Source of the DNA: Coix lacryma-jobi var. lacryma-jobi
Lineage: Eukaryota; Streptophyta; Magnoliopsida; Poales; Poaceae
Assembly (NCBI GenBank): GCA_009763385.1
Contig: CM019827.1
Span: 109,147,204 to 109,211,203, forward strand
Direction: 5' to 3'
DNA: 64,000 nucleotides
Shown: piece by piece, positions 43,982-54,311 of the stretch
Layout of the letters: each line of letters starts with the position of its first letter
Position numbering within the stretch: position 1 is the first letter of the stretch
Program-made: the position numbers and the translations under genes
Notes under the pieces: model-generated
What the model was told of the DNA's origin: nothing
The model's input: only the letters and a program-made list of their open reading frames with translations
Database searches by the model: none

Positions 43982-46810
43982 TCAACTCATGTTGGAGAAG
44001 TCTAGGATATTCAATTCATTTCTTAGCTTGCAAAACCTTCTCTCATCTAGTTGTTTGGTGAAGATATCGGCAAGTTGATCATCGGTGCCCACACTTTCAA
44101 TAGATATATCTTTCTTTGCTTGATGATCTCTAATGAAGTGATGCCTTATGTCAATGTGCTTTGTTCTTGAATGTTGAACCGGGTTGGTGGCTATTTTGAC
44201 GGCGCTCTCATTATCACATAGCATGGGACTTGTCCAAACTTGACTCCATAATCTTGCAATGTTTCTTTCATCCATAGCAATTGTGCACAACAACTTCCCG
44301 CGGATATGTATTCGGCTTCGGCGGTAGAGAGTGCAACACTATTTTGCTTCTTTGATGACCATGAGACAAGTGATCTTCCAAGCTATTGACAAGTGCCCGA
44401 TGTGCTCTTTCTATCCACCTTGCATCCTGCATAATCGGAATCCGAGTATCCAATTAATTCAAATTGAGAGCCCTTGGGATACCATAGTCCAAAATTAGGG
44501 GTGTGCTTCAAATATCTCAATATTCTTTTGGTTGCCTTCAAATGACTTTCTCTTGGTGAAGCTTGGAACCTTGCACACAAACAAGTCACTTCCAATCTTC
44601 TTGGTGAAGAGTGTGGTGTCAACCTTCCCAATCTTGAACCCTTTAGCTAACAAGAAATCCCTTAATCTTTCATACCATGCTCTTGGTGCTTGTTTCAACC
44701 CATAAAGTGCCTTCTTGAGCTTGTACACATGGTTGGGCTTCTTCAATTCTTCAAATCCGGGAGGTTGCTCAACATACACTAGCTCATTGATGAATCCATT
44801 GAGAAAAGCACTCTTGACATCCATTTGATAGAGCTTGATGTTGTGAGAGCAAGCATATGCAAGTAGAATTCTAATGGCCTCCAATCTAGCAACCGGTGCA
44901 TAGGTTTCCCCAAAGTCAATGCCTTCCAATTGAGTGTATCCTTGTGCAACCAATCTTGCTTTGTTCCTTACAACAATGCCATCTTCATCTTGCTTGTTCC
45001 GGAAGACCCATCTTGTACCAATGACATTTGTGTTCTTTGGTCTTTCCACTAACTCCCAAACATCATTGCGGGTGAAGTTGTTCAACTCTTCATGCATTGC
45101 ATTCACCCAATCAACATCCATCAAAGCTTCATCAATCTTGGTGGGTTCAATAGATGATACAAATGAGTAGTGTTCACAAAATGATGCCAATCTTGATCTT
45201 GTTTGCACACCTCTTCTTATGTCACCAACAATTTGATCCAAAGGATGATCTCTTGCAATATGTGTTGGTTGGAGCACTTGTTGCGGTTGGACACTTGTGC
45301 TTGCACTTGGATGAGCCACTTGAGGACTACTAGAGCTTGCAATATCATTGTCATGCATGGTTGGAGGGGAGAGCACTTGATCTTTGTCATCTTTGATGTC
45401 AATCACTTGCTTTGGCCTAATATCACCAATGCCCATGTTCTTCATGGCTTCCACCAATTGTGTTCCTCTCACATCATCTAGGTTGTCTTGTTCTTCATGT
45501 GAACCATTGGTTTCATCAAACTCAACATCATGGACTTCTTCAACTATTCTTGATATGTTGTTCCACACTCTATATGCCTTGCTTGTTGTGGAGTAACCAA
45601 GTAGAAACCCTTCATCACACTTCTTTTCAAATTTGCCAAGTCTTGTGCCTTTCTTCAATATGTAGCACTTGCATCCAAAGACCCAGAAATAAGCAATGTT
45701 GGGTTTTCTATCATTGAGGAGCTCATATGGTGTCTTCTTCAAGAGAGGGTGACAATAGAGCCGGTTGCTATAATAGCATGTCGCGTTGATTGCTTCGACC
45801 CAAAAGGAATCACTCACATTGTATTCACTAAGCATGGATCTTGACATTTCAATGAGTGTCCTATTCTTCCTTTCAACTATCCCATTGGATTGAGGTGTAT
45901 ACTTGGCCGATAATTGATGTTTGATTCCAAATTCATCACATAGCTCATCAACTCTTGTGTTTCTAAACTCACTTCCATTATCACTTCTCACTTTCTTGAT
46001 TCTTCTATCAAACTCATTTTGACTTCTCTTGACAAAGGTATTGAATATGCCAAACACTTCACTTTTGTCAACAAGAAAGAAGACCCATGTGTATCTTGTA
46101 TAGTCATCCACTATCACAAAGCCATACTTGTTTCCCTCAATACTTGCATATGTAGTTGGTCCAAACAAGTCCATGTGCAACAACTCAAGTGCATGTGTAG
46201 TGCTCATCATTCCTTTGTTAGGATGGGTGTTTCCAACTTGCTTTCCCATTTGGCATGCACTACATAGCTTGTCTTTTTCAAAGTGAACATCTTTTAGTCC
46301 TCTAACCATGTCATGCTTCACTAGCCTCTTTAGTTGCTTCATTCCAACATGTCCCAAGCGCCTATGCCATAGTCAACCCATACTTGATTTGGTGAATAAG
46401 CATGTTGTCAATTGAGCTTCACTTGCATCAAAGTCCACCAAATAAAGGTTCTCATATCTAAATCCTTTGAACACCAAGTCACTTCCATCAACACTTACTA
46501 TCTCCACATCATCAACCCCAAATATGCATTTGAAACCCAAGTCACACAATTGTGCCACGAACAATAGGTTGAAGTTGAGAGATTCCACTAATAGCACATT
46601 GGAGATGCTCAAGTCATTGTATATTGCAATCTTGCCCAAACCTTTGACCTTGCCTTTCTTGTTGTCACCAAATGTGATAGCATCCGCATGATCATTGCCA
46701 CTAGTGTTGATTGATTTGAACACTCTACCATCTCTGGTCATGTGTTGAGTGCACCCACTATCAAGCACCCAATGTCTTCCTCCCGCTTTATAGTTTACCT
46801 TCAAAAGAGA
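43982..46810 (-). pseudogene. pol: pol of C: protease, integrase, RT (catalytic motif deleted), RNase H
   Basis: Protease has D-S-G-C-T-Q-H-M. Integrase has H-x4-H and C-S-A-C, D-L-F-G-P, S-D-N-G-S-E-F and an N-G-I-V-E-R-K-N segment. RT has the Q-M-D-V-K-S-A-F-L-N-G motif. About 130 residues between F-V-C-K-V and the conserved region that precedes S-P-R-E-S-H, including the Y-V-D-D motif, are missing compared with A (junction near 44577). The join falls at a shared TGCAAGGTT-like sequence and shifts the frame. TGA (46373-46375) replaces Trp before the integrase zinc motif, TAG occurs at 44383-44385, and a one-base loss near 44222 shifts frame inside RNase H. Integrase before RT defines copia. 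Confidence 0.92.
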
Positions 46811-48838
46811 TTAATTCTTTTTAGGTACCCAAATCTTTTTGGGTCCTCCAAGGTTAGTTACCAAGCTCTTGGGCACCCAAATTTCCTTCTTCTTTGGGCC
46901 AACCATGGGTGCACCAATATGCTTAGCCTTCACACCATTAGTGCCCTTTGTAAGCATATAACAAGAATCAAGTCCAATAGATGAAACATGAGCATGGTTC
47001 TTGTTCTTGTTCTTGTTAAAGCAATTTTGCTCTATGTGCCCGGATTGCTTGCAATTATAGCAATACCGACCATTGCTCTTCACAAAACTAGTCTTTTGAG
47101 GAGCAAAAGTGGTCTTGCCCTTCTTGGGGGTATAGCCAAGTCCCTCCTTGTTGAGTGGACATCTTTGGCTACCCAAGCACTTAAGCAAGCAGGCATCTCC
47201 ACCATAGGCATTGCCTAAAGCATGAGTGAGCTCATACACCTTGTTCTTAAGGTTCTCATTTTCTACTACCAATGATGAATCACATGTAGTAGAAGTAGGC
47301 ATTTTAATTGAGCTAGATGATGATGAAGCATTGGTGGGAGCAACTATAATAGGAGCATAAAAGGATTCATCAAGAATATCACATGTTACTCCTATGTTGC
47401 ATGTCTCTACAATATCCTCAGTCTTACTTTGATCAAGGAGGGAGGAGTGGGCTTCCTTAAGCCTAGTGTGAGCTTGGTCAAGCTTCTCATGGGCTTCCTC
47501 TAGCCTCTTATGAGTAGACTTGAGCTCATCAAAGGATTGCTCAAGAGCCTTATTGGCCTTGCGCAATTCTTTGCACTCCTTCCTCTTAGTCTCAATGTAA
47601 GAGTGAGCATCTTGTAGCATGCTCATGAGGTCCTCCTTTGAGTACTCCTCATCATCATCACTCTCACTCTCACTTTCACTCTCATCGGATGATACCTTAG
47701 TGGCCTTAGCCATGAAGCATGTCGATGGAGTGTTGAAGATAGAAGGCTTGCTTGAGATAGCAAGACTAGCCATAGCCTTCTTCTTGGTGGTCTTCCTCTC
47801 ATCATCACTAGAATCATCATCATCGCTTGAGGAAGCATCACTATCCCATGTCACAACATAGGAACCACCCTTCTTATTTTCCTTCTTCTTCTCTTTCTTT
47901 TCTTTTCTTTCTTTCTTGTCTTTCTTCTTCTTGTTCTTCTTGTCATCATCATCTTCATCACTAGAATATGGACAATCCGCAATGAAGTGATCCTTGCTCT
48001 TTCATCTATAGCACCTTTTAGTTGTGCTCTTGGTTGCATCTTTTCTCTTTCTTGCTCCATAGCCCTTCTTCTTCATGAACTTGCCAAATCTTTTGACAAA
48101 TAGAGCCATCTATTCATCATCCATTTCACTCAAGCTTGTGTTTGCTTCATCATCACTTTCCTCTTTCTTTGCTTTGCCCTTGCTGTTGCTCTTGGAGGAT
48201 GAAGCCTTGAATGCCACGATCTTCTTCTTCTTCTCTTCCTCTTGGGCTCCCTCATCCTGTTCCACACGGTATGTGTCTTGTGTGACCACATCACCTAGTA
48301 CTTGGTTTGGGGTTACCGTGTCCAATCCTTCTCTCACTAGAATAGTCACCGAAGTATCAAACCTTGGTGGTAAGCTTCTCAAGAACTTGTGAGAAAAGTC
48401 CTTGTCCTCTACCTTTTCTCCCAAGGCCTTCAAGTCATTGATAATGACTTGCAACCGGTGAAACATCTCCGGTATGCTTTCATCATCTTGCATCTTGAAG
48501 GTGGCAAGCTTGTCTTTGAGGATGTATAGCTTGACACTCTTGACCGCCTTGGTGCCCTCATAGGTCTCCTCTAATCTTTCCCAAATCTCACTTGCTTTTT
48601 CAAGGTCTTTGACTTGCTCAAACACTTTTGTGTCAAAGGCTTCATAGAACAAGTTAATTGCCACATCATTCCATTGAAGCTTCTCTTCTTCTCTAGGAGT
48701 GGGACTTGCGGGATCAATTACTGCAAAGTCATGCTCAATCACATCCCATATCATTCTATTCATTCCTCTTGTGAATGCACACATCTTCCTCTTCCAACAA
48801 TCGAAATTGGTGCCGTCAAAATGTGGTGGCTTCCCCAT
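46811..48838 (-). pseudogene. gag: gag of C
   Basis: ATG at 48838 opens M-G-K-P-P-H-F-D-G-T-N-F, typical of the UBN2 copia gag family, with W-K-R-K-M and an L-R-S-L-P-P motif. A Lys/Asp/Glu-rich linker and a coiled-coil-like region (about 47640-47420) follow, then a CCHC knuckle C-Y-N-C-x4-H-x4-C near 47020, and finally W-V-P-K. TAG at 48110-48112 and TGA at 48002-48004 interrupt one continuous frame. The TGA stands exactly where the second Cys of a first knuckle (C-Y-R-stop-x4-H-x4-C) should be. The stop at 46811 separates gag from pol in the same frame, so it may be a natural gag terminator or another mutation. Confidence 0.9.
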
Positions 48839-48886
48839 TGAGCCATTGTAACACCGGAGGATGTTAAGCCTCAAACTAACAGTGAC

Positions 48887-48902
48887 CACGGCTCCGATAC
48901 CA
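48887..48902 (-). promoter_or_regulatory. Primer-binding site of C
   Basis: On the minus strand TGGTATCGGAGCC follows the 5' LTR (which starts at 48905 on its inner side). It is a tRNA-iMet-type site with one transition. Confidence 0.8.
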
Positions 48903-48904
48903 CT

Positions 48905-51005
48905 TGAAAGGTCCAAATTAGCTAGAGGGGGGGTGAATAGCCTAATTAAAAATCTACGAAATTACTTAGGCAAACACTATTAGTATAACAAATGGCAAAG
49001 CTTGTTGCGCTAGCCTAATAGTGTGTTGCAAGCCACCTATCCAACAATTCTACCTAATATTTCTATGTCACACAATCAACTAGAGCTACTAACAAATGCG
49101 GAATAAAACAATCTAGCTCTAGCACAAGTATGACATACAAAGAATGTATATGAAACAAGTGTGTGCACAAGATATACTAAGCAAACTAATCACAACTAAC
49201 TAAACAAGATATATGACAAAGGAAGAATATCTACGCAAATGAAATAGCTCAAGGTAAATACACAAAGTAAATGAGCTAGATAGATATGGTTTCACCGAGC
49301 CTTCGGGATCGCCTAGTAGAAAGCCAATCACCGGTGAAATCCACTTGTGAAGCCAATCACCGGTGAAATCCACTTGTGAAGCCAATCACCGAGAAGAATT
49401 CACAATCACAATAAGCACACGGGACACCAAGATTTATCCCGAGGTTCACGTTCTTGCCGGCACGCTACTCCCCGTTGTGTCGACCAACACTAGGTGACCC
49501 GGTGGCTAATCGGCGCAAAGCCAAGCTCACAAAGAGCGCCACAAGAATCTACCACTAGTGGGGTAGCTCAATGACACGAGCAATCCACTAAGGATGCCTC
49601 TTGCCGCTCCGACGAGGTGAGGCTCCAAAACCTCTCATAATCACGAACGGTGGTGGCCAAGAACAATCACCAATCTTGCCAACAACCACCTCAACGCCTC
49701 CACGCCGTCTAGGCACTGGCAAATGCCAAGAGTAACAAGAAAACTCAATGCCGATGCGAAGAACTAGTGCCACTAGATTGAACTCTTTTAAATCACGCAC
49801 TAGATCACTCAATCTCACTTGTTTTGATCAAATCAACTTGGGAGATGAGTTGGGAGGCTTGCCAATGCTCACTAGAATGCTTAGTAATCAAAATGTGCAA
49901 GAGTAAAGCCAAGTGAGCTAGCCAAGCCCCTTAAATAGGCCACCCAAGTCGGCCTTGCCGTTGGGCTGAAAACGTGAGCAACGGAGGCGCCGGTGTCGGG
50001 GCCATCGGATGCTGCCCCAGCGTCCGATGCTCCGATGAGCACCACGTGTCCCCCAGATATGAATTCGAGCCATCCGATCCCAACAGTCATATCCTTTCAT
50101 GCCACGGTTAAAGTGACATCAGACGCGCCGATGCCAGGCATCGGTGGCTCTGATGCCAGTGCTCAAGTTAGCTCTTTTCTGCGCTACATCAGAGGCTCTG
50201 AGACTCTAGCATCGGATGCTCAACCCCAGCATCCGATGACACACCAGAGAGGTTCCAGAGAGGTCCAAAACACATCGGATGCTTCCGATGGTTCTACATC
50301 GGATGCAAGCCAGCATCCGATGCTCCCTGGAATGCAAGCTCGCGCCACGTCACCTGCATCGGATTCTGCAACAGTGTTTCCTCAGCGTCTGTTGCCTGCG
50401 TCTGATGCTTCTTCGAATTCTGACAGAAGCTAGGGTTAACCATCGGATGCTTGGCTCAGCATCCGATGCTGCCGCCTCCAGCGTCTGATGCTGATTACTC
50501 AGCACCTTTCGCTTTCTAACTTCTACCCTTGCTCCCATGTGCCAACACCAAAGTGATTCAACACTTGTGCACGTGTGTTAGCATTTTGCAAAGCATCTTT
50601 CAAGGGGTTTGTTAGTCACTCACTAGGTTTATATTATCGATATGTTAGAGAACACCAAGTGGCACTTGAACACCGCATAAGCCATGAATAATCTCCTCTT
50701 AATAGTATGGCTGTGTATCCTAAATGTGATCACACTCGCTAAGTGTCTTGATCACTAAAACAAAGAGCCCTATAGGTTATACCTTTGCCTTCGGGCCTCT
50801 TTGCTTTATCTTCTTCATTCCACCAATGGTAGAGCACTTGATCTCTTGAGTGGTTGTGGCCATAACCATCCTCCATGGTTGCCACCTTGCTAGCTCCACC
50901 ACTTGGCTTGGTCACAATCCTTTCTTATAAGCTACACACATGCTTCGCAATAGGATTAGACCAAATAGGTTTCATCAATTAACCAAAATCAAACTAGGGC
51001 TTTCA
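48905..51005 (-). repeat. 5' LTR of C
   Basis: This 2,101-bp LTR matches 40810-42905. It has the TATA-like box near 49939-49929 and a motif array at about 50000-50493. Confidence 0.95.
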
Positions 51006-51010
51006 GCGCT
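51006..51010. repeat. Target duplication of C, right copy (GCGCT)
   Basis: It is identical to 40805-40809. Confidence 0.95.
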
Positions 51011-52685
51011 CCTGTGCCTACTGCTGTGCCAGGGCCTGAGCCTGGGCTAAACGCTGCTGCTCCTGAGCAAGACGCTGGACATCCTGAGTGACCGTCCGCT
51101 GCTGCTCCTCCATCCGAGAAAGTATAGCAAGCAAAGCTGGATCGGAGGAGGCAGTACCACTCGTCCTAGCCTGAGAGTCGTCCGCGCGAGGCTGGTAGTG
51201 AGGCGGGAGGTGGTAGTCATCGTCAGAGTTGTCTGCGAGGGCTCGGACAGCCTCGTCCTGCTCCTGGGCGGTCTCTGGCACCTCTGGCCGCTGTCAAGAA
51301 CTAGACGGACACGGCTGCTCCTGCTGTCTGCGGTCCCGACCGTGTCCCAAAAGCTAACTCATGTTGTATTCGGGGAACACGGTCGCGGAACCTGTGAGTG
51401 ACTGCCCGGGGTGAGAACCTATCGTGGCAGCTACCTTCCAAAGGATATAGGAGATCTAGTGCGCGTAGGGTAGCTGTCTACCGGCCTTGATGCCCTCGGC
51501 CACAGTATCCTCCATCTCGCATATGATCACGTCCAATACGTCGAACTCCTGCTGTCGAACCATATATGCAAGAAGCCATAGCTGAAGATGCGACAGACCC
51601 TCCTTGTATCCAACCCTCGGAAGCAAGGTCCTTTGGCGCACGACTCGAACCCTCCCTGAAAGGCTCACGGAAACACGGACGGACAAGGTCTGTGAAGGCT
51701 GCTCTCCACCACGAGGGCGTCGTGGTGGCTCGGTCCTGTCGTAGCACAAGTCATGGATCCGGGTCTGTGAGTGCTGCAGTCCAAACCAATCCCGAATCTC
51801 TGAGGAAAAGAGTCTGTAGTGCTCCCTTCGAAATGCAAATTCGATGGTCTCTCTGTCAGGGTGCACCCATAGTGACGCGTAGAACTGAAAAACCCAAACC
51901 TCGATATATGAGCCAGACCGCCCCAACAGGTCTACCAAACCAGGTAGGTACGTGAGTATGGGGCGGATCTGCTCTCCAGCTGCCGTGACCACTGCCTCCA
52001 GGGGACAAACTCGCTGTGAACGCAAAACGATGCCTGCGTTTCTGTAACCCTGGTAGAAGTCCTCCTGGAGGACAGTGTAAAAGTCGGGCCCGACCTGCTG
52101 CTTCCTCTCTCTGGGAAACCACTGCTCCATTGGCACTAAGCGTAGGGTCTGGATCTGGGAACAGGTGACTGCTCAGACGTCAAGTCGCGGAATCTGCGGG
52201 GGTGGACGCCTTGATGGAGCACGTGCACCCCGCAAAGGGACATCGGGCCAGGGTGGCACCTCTGTCCTGCGGCGAGACGACCGACGCTTGGGGACCTCCT
52301 CTGGCACCTCCTCCTCTGCCTCTGCTGCCTCGACCTTTGCTGCCTCGGCCTCTGCCTGGTCCTGCCCTGAGCTCTGGGGCTCCACACCTGGAGAGGTGAA
52401 GGTCGTCCGGCGACCGGCAGCCATAAGGGTGTCAGTCGACGAACCGTGAAAGCGCTCGACCTCCTCAACTGCACGCCTCTGGTCTACAGATAGCTGATCC
52501 TCGATCCTCAAGCCGCCACCACGGCCTCCCCTCTCTGCACGCCCTGCAGCGTCTTCAACTGCCTGGGCCTGCATAACCTCTCGCTCCTGTCTGGTGCGCT
52601 TCCTGCGCGTGATCAACTTCCCTTTCCCTGGCCTCTGACCGGAAGGGGGGACATGGAGGGGAGTCCCCGGGAGCACCACCGACAT
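51011..52685 (-). pseudogene. Accessory ORF of A, N-terminal part
   Basis: The first ATG of the frame is at 52685. The frame runs left to the C insertion and, beyond it, through 40809-40332 and 2837-2505, about 830 codons in all. In-frame stops occur at 52173, 51456, 51354, 51294 and 51018. The N-terminus is basic (R-R-K-R-T-R). A folded-looking region at about 52136-51700 contains V-W-V-F-Q-F-Y-A-S-L, Y-R-L-F and I-R-D-W-F-G-L. This pattern recalls an uncharacterised domain annotated as 'putative plant transposon protein' in Pfam (from memory). A Gln-rich helical stretch follows. Its place after pol is that of the env-like ORF of SIRE elements, but I see no signal peptide or membrane segment. 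Confidence 0.65.
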
Positions 52686-53608
52686 TCTTGCAGCGCATGG
52701 CTGACAAGAACAAGAGTCAACTGTTGCTGAAGAAGCTGAACTACCACTGAAATCCCCTGACAAACTGACAAGAAACCCAACTGACAAACAAACCTCTGAC
52801 TAAGAAACTCCCCCTGACTAACTGATCCGCGGCCACTGACACTCGCGAGGCTTGGCCTCGATCCGTACTCGCGGGCTTGGCCCCGGGTTCTCTAATACTA
52901 CCAATTGCCAACTGACCAAGTCGCTGACTCGCTGCATAGGATAGACGGGAGATATATAAGAACACATATATGCTAGAGATAAGGAGTCCTATCGGAAGCA
53001 AAGCATATAGGGATAAGACGAGGAAAGGGCTTCGCTACCTGACACGACGACGAACCAACACAAGCAGAGGGTAAGAACTGACGTTCGGGCACCCACGAGT
53101 CACGACACGGGAATCTGCAAGGAGTTTGAGTGGAAAACGGGAGTCAAAAAAGAGGTGAACGGCCTTTGGGACAATTTGTCGAGCACCTTGCGTGCATTGA
53201 TTTGGATTGAAGGGGTGGTGCTCACTGTGGTTGTGCTGCTGGCCGGGAAGAGAGCGCCGGAGGAGAGGATGAGCTCGGGAACGAGCACAAGCCAGTGAAG
53301 GAACAACTCCGGCAAAGATTGGGCGGCCGTCGAGGGGGTTCAACGCCGGCGAGGTGGGCTTGCTGCGGGCACGCGCGGCTGCGGGTTTGGGAGAGGCGGA
53401 GTTGGGGCGGCTGCCAGCGGCGATGTCCGTGAGCGCGTGGGGTGGTGCAGCAGCGCAATGAGGTGGGCGGCGGCCGGAGCTAGGGTTAGGTTCTCGGGGG
53501 CGGCGAGAGCTCGGGCTCGGGGTTGAGGGCGCGATGGAGACGAAAGGGAAAGATATGACACGTGGGACCCAGTAACCAGATGAAGAACAAACCGCGCCGC
53601 TTAAAGGG
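52686..53608 (-). other. Leader-like region before the A accessory ORF
   Basis: In minus sense this begins as GC- and CT-rich sequence with A-A-C-C-C-T-A-G-like and CCGCC-rich stretches, like a cereal 5' UTR, and becomes AT-richer with acceptor-like CTTGTCAG just before the ATG. A weak TATA-like TTTAAG lies at 53605-53600. Long frames in the GC-rich part show no domain. It could be the transcription start region and leader of the accessory ORF, or captured host DNA. Confidence 0.4.
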
Positions 53609-53823
53609 GCATCGGGCGCGCCGATGTGATTACATCGGACGCTCCGATGTCCATCCAGAGAGCTCCAAAATCGCCCAAAACACATCGGACGCGTCCTATG
53701 CCTCGGCATCGGGCAGCGTCCGATGGTGACACATCGGACGCTACCCTGACACTGTTCCAGCCGGAGTTGTCTACAGTGCAGGGCATCGGACGCTGGGGTA
53801 GCGTACGATGCACCGTCCAATGC
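53609..53823. repeat. CATCGGACGC motif array inside A, ahead of the accessory ORF
   Basis: Decamers of the type found in the A LTR array (CATCGGACGC, GCGTCCGATG and one-base variants) recur in both orientations between pol and the accessory ORF. The array is outside any LTR. Confidence 0.7.
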
Positions 53824-54311
53824 CACATTTTGGGCTGTTTTGAAGTTTTCTGTTGCGGCTCTCTCTCCCAACTAAGTTCCAACTCGATTAAGAGGCAAAT
53901 AAACACCAGTTGAAACCTAGTATGAGCATCCTCGCATAAACCCTCAATTTTAGAAATATTTTGCCATAGGCTACATATTGTTTTTAGCGAAATAGGCAAT
54001 AAATCCCGAGGAGACAACATGTGGCCCCCAAAACTAGGGGTCTCAACCAAAAGGAGCCTCAAATGCTCCCCCTAGCGGTGGACGAACATAGCGGTTGCTC
54101 AAAACATAACTAAAAAGAAACGACAAAGCAACACACATGCATATGCAATGAAATACGAAATTGAATCTAGGTTGCTTGTCAAGTTTGCTCATGGGTAAGC
54201 TTCTTCACATGCTTTTTAGGGCGGTTATCTTAACCACGTCTGACAAGCCTATGTGCAAGGCATAATCTAAATATGGCATATAATACAATGCAATGCAAAG
54301 ACAACCCCCTT
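53824..54311 (-). other. Noncoding spacer after A pol
   Basis: This mostly AT-rich spacer lies between the pol stop and the internal motif array, with a minus-strand GGGGGAGCATTTGAGG tract near 54055-54071 that resembles a polypurine tract. No gene is seen. Confidence 0.5.

Larger units (their letters stand above)
40810..51005 (-). mobile_element. Element C: SIRE-like Ty1-copia retrotransposon
   Basis: This 10.2-kb element has LTRs of 2,096 and 2,101 bp (minus strand, TGAAAGCCC to GGACCTTTCA), a perfect 5-bp duplication, primer site, gag and pol in one reading frame and a 1.1-kb 3' noncoding region. The LTRs look nearly identical. Pol carries a deletion that removes the RT catalytic motif, plus several stops, so it is dead. 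Confidence 0.95.

Noticed and set aside
47880..47945. CTT/TTC-rich tract as a regulatory microsatellite
   Set aside because: On the minus strand it encodes the Lys/Glu-rich linker of C gag in frame.
51011..52685. Accessory ORF as a retroviral-type envelope gene
   Set aside because: The position fits the env-like ORF of SIRE elements, but no signal peptide, membrane span or fusion-like segment is visible.
53035..53871. 278-codon frame before the A accessory ORF as a separate gene
   Set aside because: It covers the motif array and UTR-like sequence, with Pro/Ala/Arg composition typical of GC-rich noncoding DNA and no recognisable domain.
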